Program-made: the position numbers and the translations under genes
NCBI GenBank assembly: GCA_022497155.1
Contig: MU385742.1
Span: 310,001-374,000, forward strand
Direction of reading: 5' to 3'
Origin: Whalleya microplaca
Lineage: Eukaryota; Ascomycota; Sordariomycetes; Xylariales; Xylariaceae
Length of the DNA stretch: 64,000 nucleotides
The notes under the pieces: generated by a model
Databases searched by the model: none
Told to the model about the DNA's origin: nothing
Seen by the model: the letters and a program-made list of their open reading frames with translations, nothing else
In this document: piece after piece, positions 11,847 through 23,848 of the stretch
How positions within the stretch are numbered: position 1 is the stretch's first letter
Layout of the letters: each line of letters opens with the position of its first letter

Positions 11847-14243
11847 GAGATTATTCGGTCATAGCCGAGTCCCGAACATATCGCCTCGGTACGGTCTGGT
11901 GTAATATGTATTTAAGCAAGTAACGTAGATGAATAAGAGAAATGGACTGAAACCTAAGGACTGGACGGCGGCAAAGAGCACGCCTCTTATGATAGTAGGT
12001 AAGGAAGTTGGGCGATGACTTCGTCGACATCTGTGTTTCTAATTTCCCACGCTCGCTTAAGGTGGCGTATGCACAAGGATTCAGGGGGCGCGTCCAGATC
12101 CATGTCGACAGCACTTAGTCTTTTTGCGCTTAGCGCAAAAAGACTATCCGAGCTACGATATGCTCAATATATTTCATTTAAATGTAATTATGGTATTGCT
12201 CAATTAATTGTATTAGTTGAATTTATAGTATAGAGATTGTACAATAAGTATAGAGTCTAACCTCTCAAATAATTCCCGGCCGCTTGAACGTTAGACAGTA
12301 AGCTTTAGATACAACCATAGGGTTTCATTAGCTCGGTCGACCTTCGTAGTACCATAGAAAGGAAGCACACCCTGCCAAATAGCTCAGCCAGCGGTGGCCT
12401 GGGAACTCGTACACCCAATTTTCATAGTGACTTCCTCGATAGCCTCGACGAGAAAATATTCTGCTCGAAAGCGCCGGGCTAGAAGCGCGGTCATAGATGT
12501 CATAATTAAGATGATCGTCCAGCATTTCGAACTCATGCGCCGACCAAACGCGATCAAAAAGGTTATCCTTGGAATTTTAAGCTTACAGCACATATCAACA
12601 ACGCCACCTCTCTCAAATATATAGCACGAAAATAAGCTTAAGTTAAACTCAATCTCGGTGGCATAAGCACAGCAACTCGTCTCCGCGTTACTCGTTAGTC
12701 TCGATAGGATTTTCGTTGGCTACTTCGCCTTCTCACGCCCTAAAAGGCCCAAGTAGCTTAAAGGTAATACAAGTATACTCATGATGGTTATAGTGAATTG
12801 ATTACTGTCCAGAGAAAGAGAAAGTATATATTAAACTTATTGTTTGTGTAATCCATGAAATAGACGCAGATTATAATGTCATAGTAGATTTGATTAGGGA
12901 AGTATCATCACTAGAGTCTAGAGTAAGAGACCTCCTATATATAAGCCGATTCTAAAAGGCGAACCTGTTATTAATGACATATTTTATTAACTGTATGCCT
13001 TTCCAAAGGCGCGAAATGTTGCTAAGTAGGTAAAATCTTAACCATATAAGCCTCGAGTGCTATGTCAGCGGTTACACCAGTTCAATACAAATCTATCAAC
13101 ATCCATTAACCCGCTTTATTTAATTCAATCCAATTAATTTATTTCCTCGTCTGAATTGATGCCCGCAAACTGAATCCATCCATCAGCCATTAATTTACTC
13201 CCGAATGTGTTCCTAAAGCCCTTGAACCCCTAAATCTTTTAAATTACCTATCAAGACCAAAAATTCTCGTTAAAATGACCTAACGGCAAAACATTAAAGA
13301 CATACGGGCATGATAGCGTTTAAAACCTAACAAGGGATGACAGTATAAGTCATAAGGTGGCTGATAAAGATTACCGGACAACACTAAGAATTTGGCATGA
13401 TAGGTGATTTCATGGGTGGATATAACCTCAGAATAAATTGATGTCACGATAATAGAGGTATTAGTGCCTCAAGCTTATAGAACTCGGAGCAATTATTACT
13501 TCGAGATCCATAAGCTTGAAAGGGGTCTTCTAATGTTGTGATGTTGTTCATCGCAATAATGTCTTGATGCAGCTCGGTATACTCTCGAATCTAGGTAGTT
13601 ACCTCACCAAGTTATTACTGTTAGCTTTACAGAATATGACAGTAAGAGGTGATATATTAGTGGCCATCACGTTTATATCACAGTGCCGAGATCTTGTTCA
13701 GTCGCTCCAAAACCCTACTTATCTAAGCTATTTCTATATGTAGGGAACTTTCTTTGTGGGGTTCATATCTCAAAATGAATGCATACTACCTTGAGGCGTT
13801 GCTTTGTCTTCGGATGTTCTTAGTACTCTGTTGCAGTACAACACTCCACTTTTGATCTTACACTTATTTTGAGATCAAAGCTACACCCACAGATGAACGC
13901 ACAATCTTCCACATTTTCGAGGTTCATTTAGATGATCTTCCATGCTATATTAACTGTAATCCTACTCTTTTCATAACATTCTGCGGACGATCTACATAAC
14001 ATATAAGGGCATTTCACAATGCAGCGACCGGCGTCTCCATGGGCCAGACGCTTTGGGACATATAGCCACTATTCCACGACAGATGGAACAGATCACTCGT
14101 CGGTGGCTCCAGTATATCCACTACTGAACCCAAAATATTGTAAGAGTCTCCTACAGCGCTGGAATCCAACATGTCTTGTGGCTTAGTGGCAGAATTGATA
14201 TCAATTTTCATCTTGACACCTTTTTCCCCTACGACTAAATAGG
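11847..14243. other. intergenic, AT-leaning, one strong palindrome
   Basis: About 2.4 kb with no supported gene. It holds the 29-bp palindrome at 12117-12145. Just before 14244 the sequence tttttcccctacgactaaatag looks like an intron 3' end, so a short upstream exon of the following gene (for example near 14019-14130) cannot be excluded, although the phases tried did not join. Confidence 0.55.
12117..12145. repeat. 29-bp near-perfect palindrome (14-bp arms, 1-nt centre)
   Basis: The left arm AGTCTTTTTGCGCT (12117-12130) is the exact reverse complement of 12132-12145, separated by a single T. It would form a very stable cruciform or RNA hairpin. No gene overlaps it. Confidence 0.9.
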
Positions 14244-17200
14244 ATGCTAATGCCGGCCCCTACAGATGCCGATAATACGACTCTAAGCTTCCATGTCGGT
14301 CTTCCCTTTATGCCATCGAATGGGGAGCTAGACGCCATTTTTTACACCGAACGAAATCAACAGTATGTGTTTCTTCACGGCCTGAAAACGTGGCAGGTTG
14401 GGGCACTGAACGGCACTCTTGAAGTGCCTGGTCCACAACCAACACTTCCCAGTGGTCATACGACCATAAGCAGAAAGGAAGAGCAGGAATTTCTAGCGGA
14501 ATTCTACTCTAGACTGGCTCCAGTTGAAGAAGAAAGGTGGTTTCCTGTCTTTAGAAAAGTCATGTGGTTAGGAATTGCTGAGAGCACGGGTGGACTCACT
14601 GGGCCCGATGGCTGGCACGATGGACCCGACGGTGAATGGGGCGTAGATAACCCGGCGATTTGGGGGCACCTACGCCACTCTATAGATAGAGCAGACCGGA
14701 TACTGAAAGCACTTATGGATGAGAATAACGAAGTAAGTAGCATCCAGAGTCATCTACCCTCTCATTTGTCACACCCTTGCCTTCATGAGGCAAAACTCGC
14801 TCTTGGGGTCGTTTTTGAAGCCAAAATCCCTGTGGTAGCTCTCGGCTTTCTTAACTTTGCGAAACTGTCTGGAAGAAGAATTACTGACTCTACATACTAC
14901 AGTGGTAGGTTGTATCTGTATACCTAACGATATAAGGATCGTGTCACTATAGCAATGAATATGAACCTCACAATGCATATAGGCTTAAAGCGCTATTATA
15001 CCCCAACCTTGCACGCTGGAAAGATGTAGATTCATCAGTTGATGTGCATGAGGACGCATATGTTCTGCAGCCATCAACGAAAGATAACGCCGATTTACGA
15101 CAAAAGTTTATAGAAAAGACTACCGATATATGGTGGTCAATAATGCCTCATATAGCCAACAAAGCTCGTGCTGTCACTTTACCACTTACAGGGTATCGGT
15201 CATTAATTACAATAGGTTCTGAACCAATGAAAACCCTCGGAGATCCTGATACTACGATAGCTGAGAAATGCATGGCATACTTTGACCTCACTAACATTGT
15301 AAGACTAACATTGCACCCTACGTAAGTGTTTTATAAGCGGATGCATGCTATACTAATATTTGATCACTTCAGATATTACACGAGTTGATGGTATACTGAA
15401 ACCTATCGAAAAAGTCCCATACAACAATGATACTAACAGGAAATTAGCATGCACTATTGGTCCAGACAATATACGAACACTTTGCCAAGAACTTTGATAT
15501 ACCAGAACCTGTAAGCGAAGTATTCTCATTTAACATCACTTTATTGAGGTCTTAGATATTCATATAAAGTTTCTAGACATAAGCCCTCCTTGATTTCACT
15601 CAAAGCGTCGCTATCAACTAATGATTGTTTCTATGTGGTCTGCTTCTAATGAATACATATTAATATTCTGTTACAGTTCATGAATTTCGAAAGAGTTCCA
15701 GAGATTGGCGAATCTTTTGAGAATGAACTCCTCGGATTCAATCTGGATGTTCCTGTATACGACCGGGTTGAACTACCCCATAGACTCCCAATGCTTATAC
15801 AAGGAAAAGAGTGGCCAACAGTTGTCCATGAGAAACCTCATGAGTACTACCTAATTCCCTCTCAGCAATTATCTCTATCGTATGACACCATTCATATCCC
15901 TACAGCCTACCTATTTTGGCTACAGTCCCGAGAGTATTGGATGGACGACAGCATAGTGAAAAGCGCCGGATTTAAACTACCTCGAATATTCAGTACCAGG
16001 GAACGGATGAATGACTTATTTGTGTCGCGACCCGAAACTACCGTGGTCTCCACCACTAGGCTTAGTACGCTAAAAGGCCAGAACGAAAGACTAGGACGTA
16101 TATTTGAGTCGGCAGTAAATGCATGGCATAAGAGGGAAGAGATCATGACGTTAGCACGCCCATGGTATCTTATGGAGCACAGGGCATGGCAGGCAAGCCC
16201 TTGGAGCTTTAATCGGTATCGACTCTATATAGCCGCTTTCGCTCTTGGATTCAAAAGGCGTGATGAATACGAATGCAGATCAGTGGCAGATAGTCTCTTA
16301 GATGCCCTTCCTCTAGATATTCCAGAACAGTACCTAGACACAGACGTATCGTTTCGCTGGCTGTTTCATAGCATAGGTATGTAACGATTTGAAACCCGTA
16401 GTATCTAGGGCTGAACATAAGACTAGGACTACTGATGTTGGCTGCGGTACCAATTCGTAAGGGGAGTAAAACTGTACCACCGGAGGAAAAAAGTGTAACT
16501 TTTCTCCCTAACTCTCTACAAGAAGATGATTGGGCTGGGTATACTACAACCGTTCGAAAGCAACAGGAGCGTACCATTCTTGCTTCCACCATTTACAACC
16601 CTCTGGCTGAGTCAGTAGACTCGTGGGTTCCAGATTCCCCATTGGAATATTTACAGGCTTTCGAGGCCATCGTCAGATATTACGAACAGGATGCTAAGCT
16701 TCCACATGCAGTAAGTAGCGCTTAAAGCCGTCGGTTTTGTCTTCATCCCAGTATATGAGATTCAATATCCCGGTATACCAAGGATACTAAGGCTTTCCGA
16801 TGTATACATTACATTAGATTTCTTCCTTCCACGTCAAGCAATCTAAAACGATCGAATGCTAACAACAGATACCGCAGTGGATGACTGAAATCATTAAAAT
16901 ACATCAGGCTCTGTTGGCAGACCGCTCAACTGGAAATGCAGAGTCTCCTGATTCATGGGCAAGTGAGTGGGCTTTTGAGGTGCCAGTTTATGACAAGAGC
17001 TGGGCAATGGCAAAATATTCAGGAGGTGATTTCCACGCTGTTGCAGATAGATACCAATCTTGCAACCCTCCTACCACGGTTCGTGACTACCCTCCCAGTC
17101 CGAGGCTGGTGGCAAATCCAATCAGACGTGGAAGACGTAGTGGACTTGGCGGAGCAGGTTCGATTTCCACGAGATCGAGTTCAACTGCCAACCTTTTATC

Positions 17201-18988
17201 CAACTTTAAACCTCCGTACCCTATACACTTGAGTATCGGTACCGTCGCAAATCACGGATCTATCAACGATGCATGGGTACTTGAACCTGATGCGATTGGG
17301 GGGTTCGACGTATATGATATCTCAGGTATGTCAAGAAAATCTCCTGGCCGTGTCTCAGCATAGTCGTATGCATCTGCAAGCAACTATCAAGAAATCATTC
17401 ACATTGGATACATCACAAGTAGAGAAATAGCTAATACCTACAAGGAATCTTGAATTATCTCAAAGACACTATCGATAACTTAGACGCTATTGTTTGGACT
17501 GACGGATTAGGTCGCCATCTGCAGTCCAACGAGTACCCGTTGCCTCAGGCTGTACGAGCTGCACTTCGTCCTGAGTACCAAGTGGGTAGACTACTTCATT
17601 GGCGAACTTGGGAACAGATTGCACAGCATAATGGACAGAACAACACTGCATTATGGGTCGCTGTAGGCCGCAATGTATATGACATCTCAGGCAAGTATCC
17701 TGGAACAGGACCCCCCCCTAACATTGACAAGCTAACCTTATCAAGCGTTTAATTTCAAGACTCAAACCGAGAGGTCAATACTATTAAATAGTGCCGGAAG
17801 TATTGTCACTGTCAACCCGGATACTTTGGAGTCCGATCTGCTGGAACGTTTACATCCTTATCGATGTGCCCTCGTACCGGGTTCTGACAACCCAGGCACT
17901 ACGGGAACGTCGGCGTACGTATTTACTCCAAAAATGCTGGCAACTCACGATAATCCTAGTACGGGCGAATATATCGCTATCAATGGGATTGTGTATGACA
18001 TAAGCGGTGAGTCAAGGGTATACTCAATGCACTTGCAACGATAGCTTACATTATTCAAGCATACAAGGACTTTCATCCAGGAGGATCGAAGATCCTCGAG
18101 CAATTTGCCGGAACAGACGCAACTGTTGAGTTCTACCAGTATCACAGCCAAGGCGATATTCTATTGGAAAATTTCAAGGAGTTAAGAATCGGAAGACTAG
18201 TTCCCGAGTACACTATAGAAGCTGTACAATCACATCAAATTGTAATCGAGAACTGTGTGTTCGATCTGTCAGGTAAGACTATGCGTCAGCATGTTGCACT
18301 ATTGTCTCCACTGCCTCATTCTAGATACTTTCGGGATTCAGACTAACGTGCTTGATTATAGGATTCTCGAATAGTAACGATCGATGGTCACGACTCGTCC
18401 AAAACTTTGGAGGGAAGGATGTGACCTCTATACTAACGGACAAGAACTTGTATTCCCTAGTCGACAAATACCTAGTAACTACTCTTGAAGAACTTTCCTT
18501 GAAGGGTAGGCAACATATTGTAGCGCGAATCGCCAACGGCGTGACCCGCCGAATTTCCATCGCGGAGTTAAAAGTACGTAAATCCAAATACTAGCACAAT
18601 CTCAAGATTTATATTTCAATACTAAAATTTCATACCACAGCGACATGACGATATTAAATCCGTTGGTGGGGCTTGGGTCGCCGTTGGTCCAGAAATCTAC
18701 AATATAACATGTAAGTCTCCCCTGAAAACATATGACTATTTGTATCCAGCCGTCCCTAATTTGCATCAAGTCCTTCTCCGCCACCCGAAGCCCGGCGTCG
18801 ATTTCCCAGGAGGTTATGCAGGTCGGGTTCTACCACAAAACGAGAAAGCTCTGGCTTTGTGGCTTCGGAAGCACTACCGGCACTATTTGGTGGGATTTCT
18901 GACCCTCGGGCTTTCGTCACCTAACAAGAAGAGACCCGCAAGCGCATCGCTAGAAACCGATATACCAGACAAGCAACCAAAACTTTGA
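14244..18988 (+). CDS. large HEXXH-metallopeptidase-like / tandem cytochrome b5-like protein
   Basis: Fourteen exons: 14244-14732, 14790-~14911, 14953-15298, 15373-15390, 15448-15510, 15677-16376, 16427-16710, 16869-17325, 17445-17690, 17746-18006, 18060-18272, 18362-18573, 18641-18710 and 18750-18988. All phases agree, for about 1,239 residues; the second intron's donor is uncertain (only about 41-44 nt). N-terminal third: no named family. Joining exons 4 and 5 creates HELMH (about 322-326), a zinc-metallopeptidase HEXXH motif, with acidic ESFENE about 30 residues on. From about residue 805, modules repeat the b5 strand: FDVYDISG, NVYDISG, IVYDISG, CVFDLSG, EIYNITS. Only the third has the HPGG heme loop (His about 1001) and second His (about 1024); the others lack it. 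No signal peptide or TM helix is evident. The start could lie further upstream if an extra exon exists. Function unknown; a redox- or heme-linked proteolytic role is only an inference. Confidence 0.78.
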
Positions 18989-19706
18989 GTTGATATGTAA
19001 ATAGGGAGATATATGTATAATTACTTTGTTTGTCTCCTTGTATATGTAGGGAGTAAGAGCTAGATAGGTGGAAGTTTTTTCTTCATTTAAGATGTTGTCA
19101 GGTCGAAGAGTCACGTATTATATTAAATGTCTATTCAAGTTTCCCCGATGTTTATTAAATTTATGCCAGGATTTATTATGGCTGCAGTGGAATCGTTGTT
19201 ATGTGATGATTGTTTGTCTCGAGCTGACTCATAATACCAGGGGTATGTGTAGCAACCAATTAATGACTCGAATCTAAATGATCAGTTATTATAAAATAAC
19301 GTAAATTTTACAAACAAGGCAATATCAGTTGGCATACAAGTGCAAATCTAAATCTCAGCAGCATTTAACTGGCTCAATATCTCATAACAGTTGAAACATC
19401 ACCAATCTAAGTAAGCAAACATCATTATGTACTTAAAGCAAATTGTATAGGGCCAACTTCCAAATAGTTTCCTCATAAAATCATCTAGTGTTTAAAAAGA
19501 AACCTTAAAGTGCTTAATCGGTGCTGTGGTCGAAGATCGCTGGCATATGACAAGTCTCAGAAGAACGTACTCCTGCTCTTCTACTATCTCCGTATTCATA
19601 TGTTGCCCCACAGATAAGTTGTACCTGTCCCACCAAAATAACCTTCGTATGCAATTCTTGTTACCCAAATAACTACCGACCCTGAAGACTGAATCAAAGG
19701 ATAGTC
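18989..19706. other. intergenic
   Basis: About 0.7 kb, AT-leaning 3' and 5' flanks of neighbouring genes; nothing specific seen. Confidence 0.6.
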
Positions 19707-20065
19707 ATGAGCTCCACCAATGACGGAAAGCGTGAAGCGGAGTGTCCGGAACCGGACTGCCCGTCGTCGTCGCCACTTGGCAAGGAAATCCAATGTCCCG
19801 GTTGTAGTGAAAACCACTACGCTTTGGACTTCGAACGCAAAGATCCTAAGACTGGAGAGTGGCTAACGTACGAGTTGTGCCACAAGTGCGCTAGAGTTCC
19901 CCAGGGGTATGTGACGCCCATGGATCTCGTGACGAAGGCGAGTAGGAGAGTTCTGATTATGGCCAGGCGCAGGCGCAGGCGCAGGCGCAGGCGCAGGCAC
20001 AAAAGGCAACTGGCGATGACACGACAGAGGCACAGAAGCAGCCGGAGACCAAGGACAAAGCATAA
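19707..20065 (+). CDS. small zinc-ribbon-like protein, C-terminal frame ambiguous
   Basis: Not a recognised family. The N-terminal 66 residues carry CPGC and, 24 residues later, CHKC, a plausible four-Cys zinc ribbon, preceded by ECPEPDC. Two models exist. Unspliced, the frame runs to 20081 and reads the CAGGCG repeat as eleven arginines. Spliced (preferred), a 44-nt intron 19907-19950 with a perfect GTATGT donor gives exons 19707-19906 and 19951-20065. The repeat is then read as alternating Gln-Ala and the tail is acidic (KATGDDTTEAQKQPETKDKA), about 104 residues. The Gln-Ala reading looks more protein-like, but the intron is short. Function unknown. Confidence 0.5.
19964..19999 (+). repeat. 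hexanucleotide microsatellite (CAGGCG)6
   Basis: Six units of CAGGCG, the last ending in A. It lies inside the small zinc-ribbon gene; because the unit is a multiple of three, copy changes would alter protein length without shifting frame. Confidence 0.95.
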
Positions 20066-20795
20066 CGCATTGAGCGGTTGACCAGGTTAAGGCTGTCAAT
20101 TTACTATTTACTAAATTCGGATTTCTGTCCCGGAGGGTCTTTTAGACTGATATCAAGAAAGAATAATGGTCATTCTGTCTGCTGTCAGGCATCGAGGGCG
20201 TCCCTTTTAGCCTGGCGTGGAGTTATTTGGGTTAAACGTCATTAAGGGGACTTGAGAACGGACTGCATAAAGTACCTTTAAATACATGACAAAGATTAGG
20301 TACTCTAATCCCCTATCTCGGGAAAAGCGAACAAAGTCAAAGATGTAATTCTACGAAAAGAATTACACCTGAGTAGCAGTATGCCTGTTCGACAACTACT
20401 TACCTCATGTAGACTTAAGCAGGACATGAATACTTGGCTATGTGTCGTAATATATTTCTTCTATTGTAGCCTGTATATGCCGTCCGTTCAAGATATCCAT
20501 GACACCACCCAACCCAAACACAAGCATACCAGTTTATACCCTATTTATTCTATGATCGCAACTAGTAAATTGAGTGTTGTAACTGTCTAAGTGATATTTT
20601 CGCAATATGTGAGGAGGTCCTATTTGAAAACAGAGCACTCGGAAAGGCTATTTACCCGAGCTCCATACAAATAGGGGTAAATGATAACTACCCCTATCGT
20701 GACAAATTCCCAAGACAGATTTTGTATCTCGTCACACCCCACTCAGATATCGGCATTGGGATTTAGCTGCAACAGCTGTTTCCCAGATCATCATT
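20066..20795. other. intergenic with a small hairpin
   Basis: About 0.7 kb between convergent genes. An inverted repeat with 9-bp arms (TGTAATTCT at 20344-20352 and AGAATTACA at 20359-20367) encloses the loop acgaaa. No ORF with family features. Confidence 0.6.
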
Positions 20796-22598
20796 CTAGG
20801 CAGCTGACTCGGACTTCTCCTGTGCCGGAGCCGGAGCATCATCATCCTGGTCTTGTTGCTCGCCATCACGCCGCTCCCGCTTCCTCTCTTTGCGTTCTAG
20901 TCTCTTCTGTTTCCTGCACTGATTGGCCTTCCGCCACTTAATGCCATTCCGCATGATGATCCACAGGACCGGCGCGCCCGCCAGGTAAATGAAAGCGAAA
21001 ATAGTGAACGACCAGCCGGAGCCGACGCCCGAGATCATGGGGTTGATGACGGCGCTGGCGGCGGCGCCGATCAGGCACCGCGTCAGGTTGTTCGCGGCGA
21101 CGGCGGCGCCGGCGTGGCCCGGGTTGATGTCGACGATGAGCGTGCTGATGCTGTTGCTGAAGCCGATGACGGAGATGCCGACGATGAACATCAGCACGAT
21201 CGGCACGGCCAGCGGCGCCCGGTACTGGATCGCCCAGCCCCAGGCCACGGACTCGGCCGCGAACAGGAGCATCATCGGGATGCAGAGCTCCAGGCGGGCC
21301 CGCTCGATGGGGAATTCGGTCAGGTCCTGCTGCCGCTGGCGGTCGAAGGGGATGTTCAGCTTCCTGCAGTAGCGCCGGTAGTTCCAGTTCACCACGGTTC
21401 CCATCGCAAAGGCGGCCACGATCGAGCCCACGCCCATCGGTAGGTACATCAGCCCGATGATGAGGTCGTCGAAGCCGTATAAGTCGGCCATCTGGGCGGG
21501 CAGCGCGGTGGCGATGGCATAGAAGCCGGCGAAGACGAGGCTACTATATATCAGCAGAATAAACATCTCTTTTTCGAAGAGGATGACGAGCGAATTAAGG
21601 GGGTTCGGACGCTTCATGCGGAATCGCTGCTTAGTTGAGAGCCGTGAGTTGGTCCTTTGCAGTGCGAGGTCGTTGCCAGCACGGGCAGCTTTTCTCTTGT
21701 GAATGGCATCCTTTATGAGTTGCCAGATAGTGCGGTAGTAGGGGTGTGGTCGGATTGAACCATCACCCACGATAGCACGACAGGTTTCTGGCATAAAGAA
21801 TGCGAACAGTATGGATACGAAGCCAGCAGCTATGGTGAGAAACCAAAAGATCCAGCGCCAACCCAGATATTGGGAGAAAAGACCGCCAAGGACGGGCCCG
21901 AGAGAGGGTGCGAGGATGACTGGAACGGTGGTCCAACCAACATACTGACCTCGCTCTCCTGAGGTAACAATATCCGATACGACGGCCTGGCATAAGGCCA
22001 CCGTCGTGCTAGAGCCAGCGGACTGTAGCATTCGGAGAACAAGGAGAGCTGCGTAGTTTGGTGCTAAGGCACATCCGATGTTAGCTGCGATGTATACGAT
22101 GAAGCAGAAGATGAATGCGGGCCGGCGTCCCGTCGCATCTGCAAACGAGCCGACGAACATTGGCGTGACTCCTTGGAAGATCTAGTTCATGTAAGTCTTT
22201 ATTTGGATTTGGGAATCTCAATAAGCTGGCTTGCCTACCATATATGTGGTCACTGTCAAGTTTATCTGGTTAGTAGTGACGCCTAGGTCTTTTGATATGA
22301 TATTTAGGGCTGGGAAGTAAATCTGGGCGGTCAAGGGGGAGAAGAAGGCACCCATCGCCGCACCAAGTACGATGCTTCTCTTCTCCCATGTTGTGAAAAT
22401 TGAATATTTCGGTCGACTATCAACTATAGGGGCTTCACTGGGAGGTTCCGCATCTGGAGCTAAGTGTGGAACTTCATTTTCAGGTGTACTGCTTGGAGTT
22501 CGCTCTCCGGACGTACTTGGTGACCTTGTCTCCGGTTCGTCGTCTGCCTCAGTCCGTATCTTCCCAGATAGTGATTCATGTGACGAGTTCTGAGCCAT
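20796..22598 (-). CDS. MFS multidrug exporter, DHA1/QDR (quinidine resistance) type
   Basis: Proton antiporter of the major facilitator superfamily, DHA1 group, close in signature to fungal QDR1/2 proteins that export drugs, monocarboxylates or polyamines at the plasma membrane. Exons 22598-22239 and 22181-20796 with a 57-nt intron (GTAGGC/ACTAG, phase 0) give 581 residues. The acidic, Ser/Pro-rich cytosolic N-terminus (about 75 residues) precedes the first helix. Motif A is GSFADATGRR. The antiporter region contains SSTTVALCQAVVSDI and ERGQYVGWTT, and motif C-like APSLGPVLGG follows. The central cytosolic loop is basic (RTNSRLSTKQRFRMKRPN), and the tail is highly charged (RKEKRK-rich, then DQDDD). 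Twelve helices are expected. No biosynthetic cluster is adjacent, so the natural substrate is unknown. Confidence 0.93.
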
Positions 22599-23848
22599 CT
22601 GAAAGCAGTATTCTGGAAAATGCCGGGCTTATTGTGGAGGTAGTGCCCGCGGATAGTGTGCAATTGCGTTTGAACAACAAACTAGGTTAGAGGGTGTGGT
22701 CTTTATATATCACCCAAGCGGCATATAGACCACTCTGTCGTGCATGCCCAGACATGGATCTCGATAAGAGTGACACACCAAAGATGGGTCTATATACAAA
22801 ATGCCAATCACCGCAGTACATCGGTTTTATATGAGGTGACGAGTATGAGAGAATGTATTGTTTAGACAAGGAAAGTATTTGTTGCCGGAGCCGAGAACGG
22901 GTATAGATATTTATGTATTATGCCGGAACAGCGGACTAGTCTTACTAACCTACATGCCATGCTACCAACCCATGACCAGCTAGAGTTGAGAATTACGACC
23001 TATATGTTTGGGAATAAAGAGATGCCTAAAACAGTAGCTACATTGTGCACCGATGTTGTGAGTAGAAAGAATAGAAAGCCGTTGCGGAGTTCTCTGGCAT
23101 ACGGAGTATATGTACGGGCATTTCGGCGATTAAGATGCTAACAATTGTATTCAAGGCCACAATGATAAGTGACACAGAATCACTACCTGTAATATGGATT
23201 GAGCATTTTCTTAGCTTCCGGGCCTTTGTATAAGACGGTCTTTATCACTCAATGATTAATGTAACACCGAGTGTAATCCATCAAGTGTACCTAAAAGAAT
23301 TATGATTCGAGGTCGGGTCCGGTTACGCATAAGGGGGCATCAATGTCGAGTGCCGGATATGGAGAAGTGCAATTGACGGTCGGATGTATATATGTACCTA
23401 GGTATCTCCAGCGACCTTAGGTAATCATCGGAACAGTAGAACATTTCATCCGACAAGATCCCATTCAGGCAGGCGGTGTAGGAGTATCCACAGGGCGTAG
23501 AACAGGGAATTAGAAGAAATATACGTACAGTTTCCGTACCACCTACGCACTGCTACGTGTAATTCTGCAAATTACCTAATAAGCCCGAATTAAACGTGCC
23601 TAGGCAGTTCTAGTAATGACAGCTACGTCGTCGAACTGGACACGTACAAACCCTATTTGCAACCATACAACATTATACATGTCTTTAGATGGGACAATCA
23701 TAACGACTGCGTTGCCTGAAAAGATACTGTCATTTTAATTAAAAATCAGTGTTTTCTCCATGGTCAATCAAAGCCACCGAGAGTGTCTCTTCAGTCCCTC
23801 CGTAATCTCCCAGCCGAAGGAAAGACTCCTTCCACAACCACCATCACC
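22599..23848. other. intergenic, divergent promoter region
   Basis: About 1.25 kb between the divergent MFS and BOS1 starts. Only short featureless ORFs (such as 22920-23141). The last 100 bases are pyrimidine-rich 5' UTR of BOS1. Confidence 0.6.

Noticed and set aside
12375..12450. Second A-box-like sequence (TAGCTCAGCCAG)
   Set aside because: No B box and no acceptor-stem pairing found.
22372..22593. Plus-strand ORF over the MFS N-terminus
   Set aside because: Shadow of the disordered N-terminal exon of the exporter on the minus strand.
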